Assembly (NCBI RefSeq): GCF_910596095.1
Contig: NC_056540.1
Span: 15,712,501-15,776,500 of the forward strand
Reading direction: 5' to 3'
Length of the DNA stretch: 64,000 bases
Source: Thunnus maccoyii
Taxonomy: Eukaryota; Chordata; Actinopteri; Scombriformes; Scombridae
The notes under the pieces were generated by a model, which made no database searches, had not been told where the DNA came from, and worked only from the letters and a program-made list of their open reading frames with translations. Shown in pieces: positions 63,251 through 64,000 of the stretch. A program made the position numbers and the translations under genes. Position 1 is the first letter of the stretch. Each line of letters opens with the position of its first letter.

Positions 63251-63560
63251 AAAGAGGACCTATTATGCTCATTTTCAGCTCTATATTTTTATTTTGGGAC
63301 TTCAACAGACTAGCTTTGCATGATTCACAGTTCAAAAAACTCCTTATTTATCTTACACTTGCCCTTTATGCAGCCCCTCAGTTCAGCCTCTGTTTCTAAC
63401 AGACAGGCAGTTTTAGCCTAGTTTCTTTAAGGCCCTCCTCCCAATGAGCCTACTTTGTTCTGATTGGCCAGCTTCAGGAAGCCTGCCGATGGGCAGCCGT
63501 ATCAGTCGAGTTAAGTTACTGCTGATGAAAACCCAACATTTCCTGCTTTACTGCTTCATA
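63251..63560. mobile_element. Arm of the same transposon family as 51.9-52.2 kb
   Basis: AAAGAGGACCTATTATGCTC at the left, then CTTTATGCAGCCCCTCAGTT, TTGTTCTGATTGGCCAGCTT and AAACCCAACATTTCC, parallel the reverse complement of 51910-52221. The other end of the element was not found before 64000, so it may be truncated or incomplete. Confidence 0.55.
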
Positions 63561-64000
63561 TTAAAAGCTTTTAAATGACTAAGTAATGGGAGACTTCTAT
63601 TGTCAAGAATTTATAGGAAATTAGACATGTTCCTTGTCAAATTAGCAAAGTTTCATTAGCGGTGCTAAAAACCAGTCGACACAACAACATATGGAGATAT
63701 TTGGAGCTCTTTGTTAAGTGGATAAGTTAGAAATAATGCAGGGAGGAATAGTACAAGCAGAAACAGCCATAGTGATGATGATGTTTGGTGAAGAGCTGCA
63801 GACGACTAGCACACCTCCAACAGGTAAACAACTTATTTTACTTCATGGTGCTGTGTAATGGAAAAACATTCACAGTTCGACTGGAGTCACGGCTCGGCAT
63901 GACTACCCCCAAAACAATCGAAAAATGCCATAATGTTCATGCGCCAGTTCACTACTCCGCTTCAGAGATGTGTGTGGAGCAGATGAGCATATAAAGAAAT

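Larger units (their letters stand above)
59111..64000 (-). other. apbb2: apbb2 intron running off the right edge
   Basis: I looked on the minus strand for the PTB1 exon that should precede the microexon (encoding WGVGRD-like sequence) and did not find it, so it is probably beyond 64000. The interval holds simple repeats (59458-59490 CA, 59665-59714 GAA, 59899-59937 TG, 60041-60102, 61002-61032 poly-C) and one transposon arm (63251-63560). Confidence 0.55.

Noticed and set aside
59111-64000. Search for the upstream PTB1 exon of apbb2
   Set aside because: No minus-strand segment encodes the expected WGVGRD-type sequence with a donor, so it is taken to lie outside the window.

Overview
The window is genomic DNA from a ray-finned fish, most likely a percomorph teleost. 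Five multi-exon, GT-AG-spliced vertebrate genes have short exons, introns from about 100 bp to nearly 5 kb, many (TG)n microsatellites, and several short inverted-repeat elements that look like common teleost dispersed repeats. No bacterial, plasmid, phage or CRISPR feature is present.

Left to right: klb (beta-klotho, + strand, six coding exons, 1930-6930); ube2k (E2-25K ubiquitin-conjugating enzyme, +, seven exons, 8714-12574); chrna9 (nicotinic receptor alpha-9 subunit, +, six exons, 16327-21876); nsun7 (NOL1/NOP2/Sun-family RNA methyltransferase homologue, +, twelve coding exons, 27228-46370, plus a 5' non-coding exon ending at 25987); and the 3' half of apbb2 (Fe65-like adaptor, - strand, seven exons, 48400-59110, whose 5' end lies beyond the right edge). 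All exon junctions were checked for reading phase. They give complete proteins of about 1047, 200, 556 and 760 residues for the first four genes.

The order and orientation KLB > UBE2K > CHRNA9 > NSUN7 > < APBB2 match human 4p14 as I recall it. The genes that lie between them in human (RPL9, LIAS, UGDH, SMIM14, PDS5A, N4BP2, RHOH, RBM47) were not found. This looks like a compacted paralogon left by gene loss after the teleost genome duplication. The genes are not an operon and share no single pathway: an FGF19/21 co-receptor, a ubiquitin E2, a hair-cell acetylcholine receptor subunit, a testis-associated RNA methyltransferase homologue and an APP-binding adaptor.

The points most worth a second look are these. 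A 6-nt microexon of apbb2 (59105-59110) is flanked by textbook splice sites and inserts two residues in the first PTB domain. A triplicated Cys-Cys 9-residue repeat sits in a long His/Ser-rich cytoplasmic loop of the alpha-9 subunit. A perfect CLEAR-type E-box palindrome lies upstream of ube2k, and RFX X-boxes lie in and upstream of nsun7. A GC-AG intron and a long CA repeat abut apbb2 splice donors. Several inverted-repeat elements are present, including one nested inside another at 50.1-52.2 kb.
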